Assembly: GCA_014378155.1 (NCBI GenBank)
Contig: JACMOF010000183.1
Span: 1 to 16,389 of the forward strand
DNA from: Caulobacter sp.
GTDB lineage: Bacteria; Pseudomonadota; Alphaproteobacteria; Caulobacterales; Caulobacteraceae
Direction: 5' to 3'
DNA: 16,389 bases
A program made the position numbers and the translations under genes. Shown here piece after piece: positions 1 to 8,718 of the stretch (position 1 is its first letter; every line of letters starts with the position of its first letter). The notes beneath the pieces are model-generated. The model did not search any database and was not told the DNA's origin. It saw only the letters and a program-made list of their open reading frames with translations.

Positions 1-1523
1 ACGTCATAGACGACCCGATTGACCCCCCGGACTTCGTTGATGATCCGAGTGGCGGTCTTGCCCAACACATCCCACGGGAACTCGAAAAAGTCGGCGGTCA
101 TGCCGTCGGTCGAGGTCACGGCGCGCAGGGCCAGCACGTTCTCGTAGGTGCGGGCGTCGCCCATGACCCCTACCGTTTTCACGGGGAGGAGAACGGCGAA
201 GGCCTGCCAGATCTGGTCATAGAGGCCTGCCTTGCGGATCTCGTCGAGATAGATGGCGTCGGCCTGCTGGAGCACATCGACCTTCTCGGGGGTAATGTCG
301 CCCGGGATGCGGATCGCCAGACCTGGACCGGGGAACGGATGACGGCCGACGAAGGCCGGCGCCAGACCCAGCTCGACGCCCAGGGCGCGCACCTCGTCCT
401 TGAACAGCTCGCGCAGCGGCTCGACCAGCTTCAGCTTCATGAAATCCGGCAGGCCGCCGACATTGTGGTGGCTCTTGATCACCGCCGAGGGGCCGCCGCG
501 CGCCGAGACGCTCTCGACCACGTCGGGATAGAGGGTGCCCTGGGCCAAGAAGTCGGCGCCGTCGATCTTGGCGGCCTCGCGATCGAAGATGTCGATGAAC
601 TTGCCGCCGATGATCTTGCGCTTGGTCTCCGGATCGCTGACCCCGGCCAAGGCGCCCAGGAACTCGTCGCCGGCGTCCACATGGACCAGCGGGATATTGT
701 AGTGGTCGCGGAACAGGGTCACCACCTGCTCGGCCTCGTTGTGACGCAGCAGGCCCGTGTCGACGAACACGCAGGTCAGCTGGTCGCCGATCGCCTCGTG
801 GATCAGCACGGCGGCCACCGAGCTGTCGACGCCGCCCGACAGGCCGCAGATCACCTTGCCGGTCCCGACCTGTTCGCGGATCTTGCCGACCATCTCCTGG
901 CGGAAGGCGGCCATGGTCCAGTCGCCCTTCAGGCCGGCCAGCTTGAGGAAGTTGCGATAGATCTGGGCCCCGTTGACGGTGTGCACCACCTCGGGGTGGA
1001 ACTGGACGCCGTAGATCTTGCGGGCGTCATTGGCGATGGCGGCGAACGGCGCGCCGGTCGAGGTGGCTATCACCTCGAAGCCTTCGGGAATGGCGGTGAC
1101 GCGGTCGCCGTGGCTCATCCACACGGTTTCCAGTTCACCAACACCGGCCAGACCCTCGAACAGCGGGCTGTCCTTGCCCACGGTCAGTTCCGCGCGCCCG
1201 AATTCGCCGGCATGGCCGCCCTCGACTTGGCCGCCCAGCACGTCGCACAGCAATTGTTCGCCATAGCAGACCGCCAACAGCGGCACGCCAATCTCGAACA
1301 GCTTCTTGCCGATGCGGGGGCTGTCGGCCTCCAGCACGCTGGCGGGACCACCCGACAGGATGATGGCCGAGGGGGCGTAGTCGTCGACCAGGGCCTCGGC
1401 CTTGTCGAACGGGTGGATTTCGCAATAGACGCCCGCCTCGCGCACCCGACGGGCGATCAGCTGGGTCACCTGGCTGCCGAAATCGACGATCAGGACGCGC
1501 TGGTGGTGGGTTTCAGTGGTCAT
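1..1523 (-). CDS. guaA: GMP synthase (glutamine-hydrolysing), C-terminus cut by window edge
   Basis: Cytosolic enzyme that converts XMP, glutamine and ATP to GMP, the last step of guanine nucleotide synthesis. The N-terminal class I glutamine amidotransferase domain has its nucleophile at C86 in AVCYG, with H176 and E178 in FHPEV. The ATP-pyrophosphatase domain follows, with the PP-loop SGGVDSS at residues 229-235. The C-terminal dimerisation domain includes [13 protein letters not shown] and reaches RVVYD at the left edge, so by comparison with family length (about 520) some 12 residues are missing. The start ATG at 1521-1523 has a good Shine-Dalgarno AAGGA at 1531-1535, seven bases away. 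It is the last visible gene of the guaB cluster, 60 bp after the RNA methyltransferase gene. Identity is certain. Co-transcription with guaB is inference from orientation and spacing. Confidence 0.97.
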   Translation of the reverse strand, partial: MTTETHHQRVLIVDFGSQVTQLIARRVREAGVYCEIHPFDKAEALVDDYAPSAIILSGGPASVLEADSPRIGKKLFEIGVPLLAVCYGEQLLCDVLGGQVEGGHAGEFGRAELTVGKDSPLFEGLAGVGELETVWMSHGDRVTAIPEGFEVIATSTGAPFAAIANDARKIYGVQFHPEVVHTVNGAQIYRNFLKLAGLKGDWTMAAFRQEMVGKIREQVGTGKVICGLSGGVDSSVAAVLIHEAIGDQLTCVFVDTGLLRHNEAEQVVTLFRDHYNIPLVHVDAGDEFLGALAGVSDPETKRKIIGGKFIDIFDREAAKIDGADFLAQGTLYPDVVESVSARGGPSAVIKSHHNVGGLPDFMKLKLVEPLRELFKDEVRALGVELGLAPAFVGRHPFPGPGLAIRIPGDITPEKVDVLQQADAIYLDEIRKAGLYDQIWQAFAVLLPVKTVGVMGDARTYENVLALRAVTSTDGMTADFFEFPWDVLGKTATRIINEVRGVNRVVYD

Positions 1524-1530
1524 GCGCGGG

Positions 1531-1535
1531 TCCTT
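1531..1535 (-). promoter_or_regulatory. Ribosome binding site of guaA
   Basis: AAGGA on the minus strand, seven bases before the guaA ATG. It is one of the clearer Shine-Dalgarno sequences in the window and fixes the start. The 60-bp gap that holds it (1524-1583) shows no obvious promoter or terminator. Confidence 0.6.
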
Positions 1536-1583
1536 TTCAGTGTCGTCATTCGGTGTCGGATCCCCTGCCCCGGCGGGAGAAGA

Positions 1584-2855
1584 CTAGGCCGTGCGTTCCA
1601 TTACCGCCGTGAAGAAGCCGTCGGTGCCGGCGCCCTTGGGCGTCAGGCGCAGATGGCCCTGCGGAGTGAGGTATTGCTGCACGCCGTCCAGCTTAATCGG
1701 CACGGTGGAGAAGCCCGGATGGCGTTCGAGGAAAGCCGCGACGCGGTCCTCGTTCTCCTCGACCAGCAGCGAACACGTCACATAGATCAGTCGACCGCCC
1801 ACCTTCACGAAGTCGGCCGCATCGGTCAGCACCGCGTCCTGCTCGATCTGGCGCTTGGCCAGCTGATCGGGCGACAGCCGCCACTTGGCGTCCGGGTGAC
1901 GGCGCCACGTGCCCGAGCCCGTGCAGGGCGCGTCGACAAATACCAGGTCCAGCTTGCTCTCTAGACCTTTCAGCGGCTCGCCCTCGATCGGCGAGCGGAT
2001 TTGCAGGTTGCGCACCCCGGCGCGTTGCGAGCGGCGGATGGTGTCGGCCAGCCGGCGGGGGTCGCTGTCGTGAGCGTAGATCTGGCCGCTGTTGCCCATG
2101 GCGGCTGCCAGGGCCAGGGTCTTTCCCCCGCCCCCGGCGCAGAAATCAAGCACCTGCTTGCCCTTGATCGGACCTGCCGTGGCGGCGGCGATCTGCGAGC
2201 CCAGGTCCTGGACCTCGAACCAGCCCCTGGAGAAGGCCGGCACGGCCTCGACAGACGGAGTACGGTCAGCGGCTTGCGGCGCAGGAATGCGGAAGGCCGC
2301 CTCAAGCACGCCAGCGGGCTCGGCGCCGATGGCGGCTACGGCCTTGGCGCCGCGCGGCACGTCGGTCTTCAGAAAGTTGATGCGGAGGTCGACCGGCGCG
2401 CGTTGCGACAGCGCCGCCATCTCGGCCGCCCGGTCTTCGCCCAGGGCGCGGGTCAGGAAGGGCTCCAGCCAGTCAGCATAGTCGCCGGCGATGGCGGCGG
2501 GCGCCTCGGCGATCGACCGCGGCGACGCGATGGCGGCCAGTTCGACCTCGGTCAGGACGCCGGGTCCATGCTCTTCGCCGACCGCCTCGGCGATGCGCTC
2601 GACGGACCAGGCCCAGTCGTGGGCCAGCACGCCCAGCACCACGCCGCGAACACTGTCGTCGCCCATCATCCAGCCCAGCGAGCGCTTGCGGCGCAGGGCG
2701 TCCAGCGCCAGGCCGGAGACGAAGGCCCGATCCTTCGAACCGGCATAGCGGGCGCTCTCGCCCCAGCGCTTCAGCGCCATCCGTACAGGGAAGTGGCGCG
2801 TCTCGATCTCGGTGAGAACCTCGATCGCCGCTGTCAGTCTACCGCCGTCACGCAT
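1584..2855 (-). CDS. RsmB/NOP-family RNA m5C methyltransferase
   Basis: Predicted SAM-dependent cytosine-C5 RNA methyltransferase of the RsmB/Sun (NOL1/NOP2) family, 423 residues, cytosolic. The SAM-binding motif DFCAGGGGKT is at about 237-246. Motif IV, DAPCTGSGTWRRHPD, carries C311, and motif VI, YVTCSL, carries C361. This two-cysteine arrangement is the hallmark of the family: in it the TCS cysteine attacks the base and the PC cysteine helps release it. The N-terminal 90 residues look like a diverged NusB-type helical region (KDRAFVSGLALDALRR). The C-terminus has the typical TDGFF. An in-frame TGA at 2868-2870 shows the start cannot lie farther upstream, so the ATG at 2853-2855 is used despite a weak ribosome site. 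It starts 7 bp after the MAPEG gene. The target could be 16S C967 as for RsmB, but alphaproteobacteria carry several paralogues, so no symbol is given. Confidence 0.9.
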   Translation of the reverse strand: MRDGGRLTAAIEVLTEIETRHFPVRMALKRWGESARYAGSKDRAFVSGLALDALRRKRSLGWMMGDDSVRGVVLGVLAHDWAWSVERIAEAVGEEHGPGVLTEVELAAIASPRSIAEAPAAIAGDYADWLEPFLTRALGEDRAAEMAALSQRAPVDLRINFLKTDVPRGAKAVAAIGAEPAGVLEAAFRIPAPQAADRTPSVEAVPAFSRGWFEVQDLGSQIAAATAGPIKGKQVLDFCAGGGGKTLALAAAMGNSGQIYAHDSDPRRLADTIRRSQRAGVRNLQIRSPIEGEPLKGLESKLDLVFVDAPCTGSGTWRRHPDAKWRLSPDQLAKRQIEQDAVLTDAADFVKVGGRLIYVTCSLLVEENEDRVAAFLERHPGFSTVPIKLDGVQQYLTPQGHLRLTPKGAGTDGFFTAVMERTA

Positions 2856-2862
2856 GTTGTTT

Positions 2863-3252
2863 TCAGATCACCAAGGCCGCCAGGATCAGGCCAATGCCGA
2901 CCAGGGAAGCAAGCCAGACCAGCGAGCGGATGACCGGCACGCCGAAGGCATAGAGAAAGATATAGACCACCCGCGCGCCGACATAGAGCGCGGCGCCGCC
3001 GCAGGTCAGCGTTCCGAGCCGGCCGCCGAGATAGGCGACGAGCACGGCCACAGCGAAAAACGGAAAGGTTTCGCGGAAATTGGCGAAGGCGCGTTGCAGG
3101 CGCCCAGCCATTCCCGTGAGCTCCACCGGCGTATCGCGGGGACCGACATTCCACTTCAGACCGCGCTGCGGCTGGGCCGCGGCGCTCGCCCACAACAGGT
3201 GGACGAGGCCGATCACCACGGCTGCCGCCAGCATCTGGAGTTCGAAGGCCAT
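2863..3252 (-). CDS. MAPEG-family membrane protein
   Basis: Small integral membrane protein (129 residues from ATG 3250-3252) of the MAPEG superfamily, whose eukaryotic members include microsomal glutathione transferases. Four hydrophobic helices are visible at about 5-22, 64-80, 82-104 and 110-128. The family signature RLQRAFANFRETFPFF is at 51-66, followed by the ARVVYIFLYAFG...RSLVW pattern. A GTG two codons upstream (3256-3258) could also start it, and neither start has a convincing Shine-Dalgarno. The gene sits 10 bp after guaB (4 bp if GTG is used) and 7 bp before the RNA methyltransferase gene, so it is very probably in the same transcript. Substrate and role of bacterial MAPEG proteins of this type are unknown, and nothing in the sequence links it mechanistically to GMP synthesis. 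Confidence 0.88.
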   Translation of the reverse strand: MAFELQMLAAAVVIGLVHLLWASAAAQPQRGLKWNVGPRDTPVELTGMAGRLQRAFANFRETFPFFAVAVLVAYLGGRLGTLTCGGAALYVGARVVYIFLYAFGVPVIRSLVWLASLVGIGLILAALVI

Positions 3253-3262
3253 CCGCACGGCG

Positions 3263-4778
<1,516 letters not shown>

Positions 4779-4809
4779 CCCGCTTGGCCATGAAGGACGC
4801 GAATTCCGC

Positions 4810-4825
4810 TCACCCTTCGGGGTGA
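4810..4825 (-). terminator. Hairpin at the vapC stop codon, possible weak terminator
   Basis: A perfect 6-bp inverted repeat, TCACCC / GGGTGA, with a four-base loop (CGAA on the minus strand). It includes the vapC stop codon and lies just upstream of the guaB promoter. There is no T run after it, so it may be only a mild terminator or a 3'-end stabiliser. It is the only terminator-like structure between vapBC and guaB. Confidence 0.3.
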
Positions 4826-5181
4826 AAGGCGACGGAAAGTCGCTCCGCGAGCTCCCGCAGCCGCCGATCACCTGTCCATAGCCTCGCGTCAGTCGTCAGC
4901 CTTACGGCCGCCAGGAGATGAGCGTCCACATAGCCGACGCCCTCGCCGGGGAGGCTATGGGCTTCGATGAAAGTCATCACCTCTTCGTCTCGCGCTTGAG
5001 CGGCCTGCGGCAACTGCGTGAGGGCTTCCAGAACCTCGCGCCGATTCCGCAGGTTGCCGAGCGCCAGCTCACCGACCACGAAGGGATGCGAGATCACCCG
5101 TCCGTCTTCAAGCAACCGCGTCAGCATGAGGTTCGATGTTCGGAGATGATCGATCCAGACCGACGTGTCGACGAGGATCAC
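4810..5181 (-). CDS. vapC: VapC-type PIN-domain toxin (ribonuclease)
   Basis: PIN-domain endoribonuclease toxin of a type II toxin-antitoxin pair, 123 residues, cytosolic. The acidic metal-binding residues of the PIN fold are all visible: D5 in MILVDTSVW, E38 in VVGELALG, D86 in GYVDAHLL and D105 in TGDRRL. An intact catalytic set suggests an active nuclease. The start is GTG at 5179-5181; its last two bases and the next form the vapB stop, giving a 4-bp GTGA overlap that implies translational coupling. Sampled lines of the gene average about 62% G+C, slightly below the surrounding genes. The pair lies between rlmE and guaB in the same orientation, so a promoter of its own is expected upstream of vapB. 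The RNA target (tRNA or rRNA for known VapCs) cannot be read from sequence. Confidence 0.93.
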   Translation of the reverse strand: MILVDTSVWIDHLRTSNLMLTRLLEDGRVISHPFVVGELALGNLRNRREVLEALTQLPQAAQARDEEVMTFIEAHSLPGEGVGYVDAHLLAAVRLTTDARLWTGDRRLRELAERLSVAFHPEG

Positions 5182-5375
5182 GCCGGTTCGGGCCGCCGAC
5201 GAGGAACGCTTGCGACATCGGGCTCGCTTCCGCCGAGGCGAGCGAGGCGACGCGCGCTTTCACGTTCCACCAAGGCTTTTAGAGCCTCGCGGACCAGCGC
5301 GGTCTTTTCTTCGATGCCTGTGAGCGCGGTCGCTCGCGCCAAGAGATCGTCATCGAGCGCTAGGGTGGTTCGCAT
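5178..5375 (-). CDS. vapB: VapB-type antitoxin
   Basis: Small antitoxin (65 residues) of the VapB family. The N-terminal segment MRTTLALDDDLLARA followed by EKTALVREALKAL is the ribbon-helix-helix DNA-binding pattern of the family. The C-terminal part is short, charged and proline-rich (SVPRRRPEPA), and probably wraps the VapC active site. The ATG at 5373-5375 is chosen because the family starts MRTT, and GGAA lies six bases upstream at 5382-5385. An upstream in-frame GTG (5385-5387) would add four residues. The stop overlaps the vapC start by 4 bp. Family knowledge predicts that VapB represses the operon alone and more tightly with VapC, and an inverted repeat just upstream is a candidate operator. 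Confidence 0.9.
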   Translation of the reverse strand: MRTTLALDDDLLARATALTGIEEKTALVREALKALVERESARRLARLGGSEPDVASVPRRRPEPA

Positions 5376-5388
5376 CGTCAGTTCCACG

Positions 5389-5420
5389 TTCGCATGAAAT
5401 ATGACATCAAACGATGCGAA
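5389..5420 (-). promoter_or_regulatory. Inverted repeat upstream of vapB, candidate VapBC operator
   Basis: A perfect 7-bp inverted repeat (TTCGCAT at 5389-5395 and ATGCGAA at 5414-5420) with an 18-bp spacer and arm centres 25 bp apart. It lies in the AT-rich 61-bp gap between rlmE and vapB and ends 13 bp before the vapB ATG. Ribbon-helix-helix antitoxins usually bind such paired sites over their own promoter. I could not define clear -35 and -10 boxes here. The operator role is inference from position and symmetry. Confidence 0.4.
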
Positions 5421-5436
5421 AATCCATGCTTAACGA

Positions 5437-6144
5437 TCAGCGCCCCTTGAACCCCGTCGCGACCAGAAAGACCTCGGAGCTGTCGCTGCGGCTGGCCTTG
5501 GGCTTGAAGTGCACGACCTTGGTGAAGTTCTTCTTCAACTGGGCGATCACCGCCGCCGTCTCGCCGCCTTGAAAGGCCTTGGCGACGAAGGCGCCGCCTG
5601 GTTTGAGCACCTCGATCGCGAAATCGGCGCCGATCTCGATCAGGCCGACAATGCGCAAGTGATCGGTCTCGCGATGGCCGACGGTGTTGGGAGCCATGTC
5701 GGACATGACCAAGTCCGGCGCGCCACCCAACAACTCCAGCATCTTGGGCGGACAGGCCGGGTCGGTGAAGTCCATTTCCAGGATATGCGCGGGCGCGACG
5801 GGATCGACCGGCAGCAGATCGACGCCGACGATGTCGGTGACCCCGCGCTCCGTGGCCATCTGCAGCCACCCACCCGGCGCGCAGCCCAGGTCGATGACGC
5901 GGGCGCCCTTCTTGAAGAAGTGGTGCTTGTCGTCGATCTCGCTGATCTTGAAGGCCGCGCGGCTGCGATACCCTAGGGCCCGGGCCTTGGCCGAGAACGG
6001 GTCGTTGATCTGCCGCTCCAGCCAGGCCTGCTGCGAAGGCGTACGACCAAAGGCGGTCTTCAGGCGCGCCGGCTTGGCCCGGCCGCCGTCATTGCCGCCG
6101 GCGGGCGGCTTGACCATGCGCTTGCGGGGGGGCTCGTCGTTCAT
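5437..6144 (-). CDS. rlmE: 23S rRNA (uridine-2'-O-)-methyltransferase RlmE (FtsJ/RrmJ)
   Basis: SAM-dependent methyltransferase that modifies the 2'-OH of a uridine in the A loop of 23S rRNA in the large subunit. The 235 residues include the SAM motif VIDLGCAPGGW (about 83-93). The K-D-K-E catalytic tetrad of the FtsJ family is complete: K66 in AAFKI, D149 in MSDMAPN, K189 in FVAKAF and E224 in SSEVF. The first 40 residues form a basic, glycine- and proline-rich extension not found in the E. coli protein (about 209 residues) but plausible for an alphaproteobacterial RlmE. The ATG at 6142-6144 overlaps the stop of the phosphatase gene (ATGA), so the two are translationally coupled. In E. coli this gene is heat-shock induced; whether that holds here is not visible. 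Confidence 0.95.
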   Translation of the reverse strand: MNDEPPRKRMVKPPAGGNDGGRAKPARLKTAFGRTPSQQAWLERQINDPFSAKARALGYRSRAAFKISEIDDKHHFFKKGARVIDLGCAPGGWLQMATERGVTDIVGVDLLPVDPVAPAHILEMDFTDPACPPKMLELLGGAPDLVMSDMAPNTVGHRETDHLRIVGLIEIGADFAIEVLKPGGAFVAKAFQGGETAAVIAQLKKNFTKVVHFKPKASRSDSSEVFLVATGFKGR

Positions 6145-7265
6145 GGGTTCACCGTCTCGGGCCTGGAGCGACCCGCGCCGCCGCGCCGACGCCGGCGCGG
6201 CTTCTTCTGCTGGTCGGACATCAGGGACATCAGAAGCCCCTCTCTAAGCCCCCGATCGGCGACACGCACGCGAGAACACGGCCAAAGCTCTTGAACAGCC
6301 TGCAAAATCGCCGCGCCAGCCAGGACGAGGTCGGCGCGGTCGGCGCCGATACAGGGCTCCAAGGCGCGTTCCTTGGCCGTCAGAGTCAGCAGCCGATCGG
6401 CCGCCGCCTCGCATTCGTGACGGTGCATCCACAGGCCGTCGACCACGTTGCGATCATAACGCGGCAGACCCAAATGCAGGCCCGCCAGGCTGGTGATGGC
6501 GCCGGACGTGCCGACCATGTGGGCCCGGCCACTTTCGAACAGGGCGCGCATCGGTTCGGCGTGCGGGAAGGCTTCGATCCGGCCCTTGACCTCATCGACC
6601 ATGGCCCGGAACCAGCCCTCCTCCACTCGCTCGCCCTCGGGAAAGCGCTCGGCCAGGGTGACCACGCCGATCGGAATCGACAGCCAGGCCTTGATCGGCA
6701 GCCTCCAGGCGGCGAATTGCCGAGGCTTGGCGTCGAGCCCGCCTCCTTTGAGATCAACCCAGGACAGCTCGGTCGATCCGCCGCCGACATCGACGACCAA
6801 CGCCGCCTCGGCCTCGCGGTCGAACAGGCTCATGCAGCCGGCCACCGACAGTTGGGCTTCTTCCTTCGGCGTGATGATCTCCAGGCGCAAGCCGGTCTCC
6901 TCGGCCACGCGGCGCACGAAATCGGGACCATTGGTCGCGCCCCGACAGGCCTGTGTCGCGACGGCCTTGATCCGAAGAACCTTGCGACGGCGAATCTTCT
7001 CGGCGCAGACCTTCAAGGCCGCCATCGAGCGGTCCATCGCCTCCTCGGACAGGCGGCCGCTCCGTGAAAGCCCCTCACCCAGCCGGACGATCCGGGAATA
7101 GGCCTCGACGACGCGAAATCCTCGTGGGGACGGGGTCGCCACCAGCAGGCGGCAATTGTTCGTTCCCAGGTCGAGCGCCGCATAGCACGACTGCTCGCCT
7201 GGCGGCCGGCGCCTGCCCGAGCCTTGAGGCTGAGGCGCGCCGGGCGCTACCTGCGCCTCCGACAT
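6141..7265 (-). CDS. Ppx/GppA-family phosphatase (short form)
   Basis: Member of the exopolyphosphatase/guanosine pentaphosphate phosphatase family (ASKHA fold). Visible motifs are DLGTNNCRLL at 32-41, PKEEAQL at 133-139 with the catalytic acidic pair E135-E136, VDVGGGSTEL at 158-167, GTSGAITSLAGLH, and VADRGLREGLL near the end. At 374 residues it is much shorter than E. coli Ppx or GppA (about 500), because the C-terminal HD-like domain is absent. It instead ends in a basic tail with a run of five arginines (from about 354). The start ATG at 7263-7265 has AAGGTGG seven bases upstream. It is followed by rlmE with a 4-bp overlap, and hspQ is divergent. It could hydrolyse polyphosphate, (p)ppGpp precursors, or both; sequence does not decide, so no symbol is assigned. 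Confidence 0.9.
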   Translation of the reverse strand: MSEAQVAPGAPQPQGSGRRRPPGEQSCYAALDLGTNNCRLLVATPSPRGFRVVEAYSRIVRLGEGLSRSGRLSEEAMDRSMAALKVCAEKIRRRKVLRIKAVATQACRGATNGPDFVRRVAEETGLRLEIITPKEEAQLSVAGCMSLFDREAEAALVVDVGGGSTELSWVDLKGGGLDAKPRQFAAWRLPIKAWLSIPIGVVTLAERFPEGERVEEGWFRAMVDEVKGRIEAFPHAEPMRALFESGRAHMVGTSGAITSLAGLHLGLPRYDRNVVDGLWMHRHECEAAADRLLTLTAKERALEPCIGADRADLVLAGAAILQAVQELWPCSRVRVADRGLREGLLMSLMSDQQKKPRRRRRGGAGRSRPETVNP

Positions 7266-7272
7266 GGTTGTT

Positions 7273-7279
7273 CCACCTT
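7273..7279 (-). promoter_or_regulatory. Ribosome binding site of the Ppx/GppA gene
   Basis: AAGGTGG on the minus strand, seven bases before the ATG at 7263-7265. A strong match that supports this start. The rest of the 160-bp divergent gap (7266-7425) must hold promoters for both directions. Only a weak extended -10-like element (TGCTATGCT, minus strand) was seen, with no matching -35. Confidence 0.55.
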
Positions 7280-7425
7280 GTCTCGCAGACGACTCGAACC
7301 GAACCGCCTCACTTCAAGAGCCAGCATAGCAACGGGATTCCCCAGCCGAAAGGCGTCGCCTTGTTATCCGCCAACGGAACTCTACGTTCAGCTTCTGGTC
7401 AGAAGACTCGGATTAGGCTGCACGC

Positions 7426-7755
7426 ATGAATTCGAGATTTGCCAAGTTCGCGATCGGCCAAGTGGTCAAACACCGGATCTTCCCGTTTCGGGGCGTGGTG
7501 TTCGACGTCGATCCCGTGTTCGCCAACACCGAGGAGTGGTGGAATTCCATTCCCGAGGACATCCGGCCGACCAAGGACCAGCCGTTCTACCATCTGTTGG
7601 CTGAAAATGACGACAACACCTATGTCGCCTATGTCTCCGAGCAGAACCTGCTGGCCGACCAGACCGGGGACCCCGTGGGCCACCCCCAGGCTGCGGTGAT
7701 CTTCGAGAGTTTCGATCGGGGCGCCTACAAGCTTCGCCCCCGAATTTCTCACTAG
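7426..7755 (+). CDS. hspQ: Heat shock protein HspQ (YccV family)
   Basis: Small cytosolic protein, 109 residues, covering the whole HspQ/YccV (hemimethylated-DNA-binding) domain. It opens with the typical FAKFAIGQVVKHRIFPFRGVVFDVDPVF, has TEEWW, the PFYHLLAENDD...YVAYVSEQNLL strand pair, and ends YKLRPRISH. In enterobacteria HspQ was first described as a factor affecting DnaA and binding hemimethylated DNA, and later as an enhancer and substrate of the Lon protease. The ATG at 7426 lacks a strong Shine-Dalgarno. A small hairpin (CTTCT/AGAAG, 7392-7405) lies in the presumed leader. It is divergent from ppx-rlmE and 81 bp upstream of phhA. Heat regulation is family knowledge; I found no convincing sigma32 site here. 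Confidence 0.93.
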   Translation: MNSRFAKFAIGQVVKHRIFPFRGVVFDVDPVFANTEEWWNSIPEDIRPTKDQPFYHLLAENDDNTYVAYVSEQNLLADQTGDPVGHPQAAVIFESFDRGAYKLRPRISH

Positions 7756-7792
7756 ACGCAACGTCTCTGCCGACGACCGCCGGCTATCGCGC

Positions 7793-7808
7793 AATTCCGA
7801 AGGGAATT
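7793..7808 (+). terminator. Hairpin between hspQ and phhA, possible terminator
   Basis: Perfect 6-bp inverted repeat AATTCC / GGAATT with loop GAAG, 38 bp after the hspQ stop and 29 bp before the phhA ATG. It is followed only by a short T stretch, so termination would be weak. It could equally act in the phhA leader. The remainder of the 81-bp gap shows nothing I can name. Confidence 0.3.
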
Positions 7809-7836
7809 TGCCGTTGGGCGGGCGTAATCTCTGCGG

Positions 7837-8718
7837 ATGAGCGCGGATGGTTTTAGCGGCGGCCCGCCCCCAGGGGCGAGGCTTGATTGGACAATCGACC
7901 AAGGCTGGGAAAGTTACACCCAGGCCGAGCACGACGTCTGGATCACACTTTACGAACGCCAGACCGCATTGCTGCCAGGCCGGGCCTGCGACGAATTCCT
8001 GCGCGGCCTCGACGCCCTTGACCTGCACCGATCCGGCATCCCTGACTTCCATCGGATCAACGAGGAACTGCAACGCCTGACCGGCTGGAGCGTGGTGGCC
8101 GTGCCGGGCCTGGTGCCCGATGACGTGTTCTTCGACCACCTGGCCAACCGCCGCTTCCCCGCCGGCCAGTTCATCCGCAAGGCGGACCAACTGGACTATC
8201 TGAAGGAGCCGGACATTTTCCACGATGTCTTCGGCCACGTGCCGATGCTGACGGACCCAGTGTTCGCCGACTACATGCAGGCCTATGGCCAAGGCGGCCA
8301 GCGGGCGCTCAGTCTGGGACGTTTGGCCAATCTCGCTCGGCTCTACTGGTACACGGTCGAGTTCGGGCTGATCGAAACCGAGGCTGGCCTGCGCATCTAT
8401 GGGGCCGGAATCGTCTCGTCGCGTACCGAATCGCTGTTCGCCCTGTACAGCGCCTCGCCCAATCGGCTGGGGTTCGATCTCGAGCGGGTGATGCGCACGC
8501 CTTATCGGATCGACGATTTCCAGCAGGTCTATTTCGTTATTCCATCGATCCAGTCCTTGCAGGCGGTCACCCTGCGCGATTTCGCCCCGCTCTATGATCG
8601 GCTGGCCGGCGCCGCCGACCTCGGCATCGCCGAGATCATCAGCGCCGACCGGGTGATCACTACCGGCAGCCAGGCCTATGCGAAGGCCGGAGGGCTCTTG
8701 GCCTCAGCGGGCGACTGA
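7837..8718 (+). CDS. phhA: Phenylalanine 4-monooxygenase
   Basis: Tetrahydropterin- and iron-dependent aromatic amino acid hydroxylase that converts phenylalanine to tyrosine, the entry to phenylalanine catabolism. The protein has 293 residues, the usual single catalytic domain of bacterial enzymes with no regulatory ACT domain. The non-haem iron ligands are clear: H129 and H134 in DIFHDVFGHVP and E175 in YWYTVEFGL. GAGIVSSRTES and the C-terminal VYFVIPSIQSL are also typical. The ATG at 7837 has only a weak GC-rich ribosome site. The usual partner phhB (pterin carbinolamine dehydratase) is not adjacent. The last 43 bp overlap the 3' end of the convergent acyltransferase gene, and the stop codon lies in the loop of a strong hairpin. 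Confidence 0.96.
   Translation: MSADGFSGGPPPGARLDWTIDQGWESYTQAEHDVWITLYERQTALLPGRACDEFLRGLDALDLHRSGIPDFHRINEELQRLTGWSVVAVPGLVPDDVFFDHLANRRFPAGQFIRKADQLDYLKEPDIFHDVFGHVPMLTDPVFADYMQAYGQGGQRALSLGRLANLARLYWYTVEFGLIETEAGLRIYGAGIVSSRTESLFALYSASPNRLGFDLERVMRTPYRIDDFQQVYFVIPSIQSLQAVTLRDFAPLYDRLAGAADLGIAEIISADRVITTGSQAYAKAGGLLASAGD

Noticed and set aside
339..1964. A 541-codon open frame on the plus strand, antisense to guaA and the methyltransferase gene
   Set aside because: It has no recognisable domain and lies opposite two clear, conserved genes. Long antisense frames are expected in GC-rich DNA with strong third-position bias.
2001..2933. A 310-codon plus-strand frame opposite the RNA methyltransferase gene
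   Set aside because: Low-complexity, Arg/Gly/Asp-rich translation with no motif; a shadow of the minus-strand gene.
7361..7388. TTGTTA ... TACGTT as a promoter for hspQ
   Set aside because: The -10 half matches poorly and neither it nor a sigma32-type CCCCAT element can be supported.
7392..7405. CTTCT/AGAAG hairpin in the hspQ leader as a thermosensor
   Set aside because: Only 5 bp and not covering the start codon or a Shine-Dalgarno, so a regulatory role is not supported.
7399..8292. A 297-codon minus-strand frame across hspQ and phhA
   Set aside because: Antisense to two well-identified genes, with no family resemblance.
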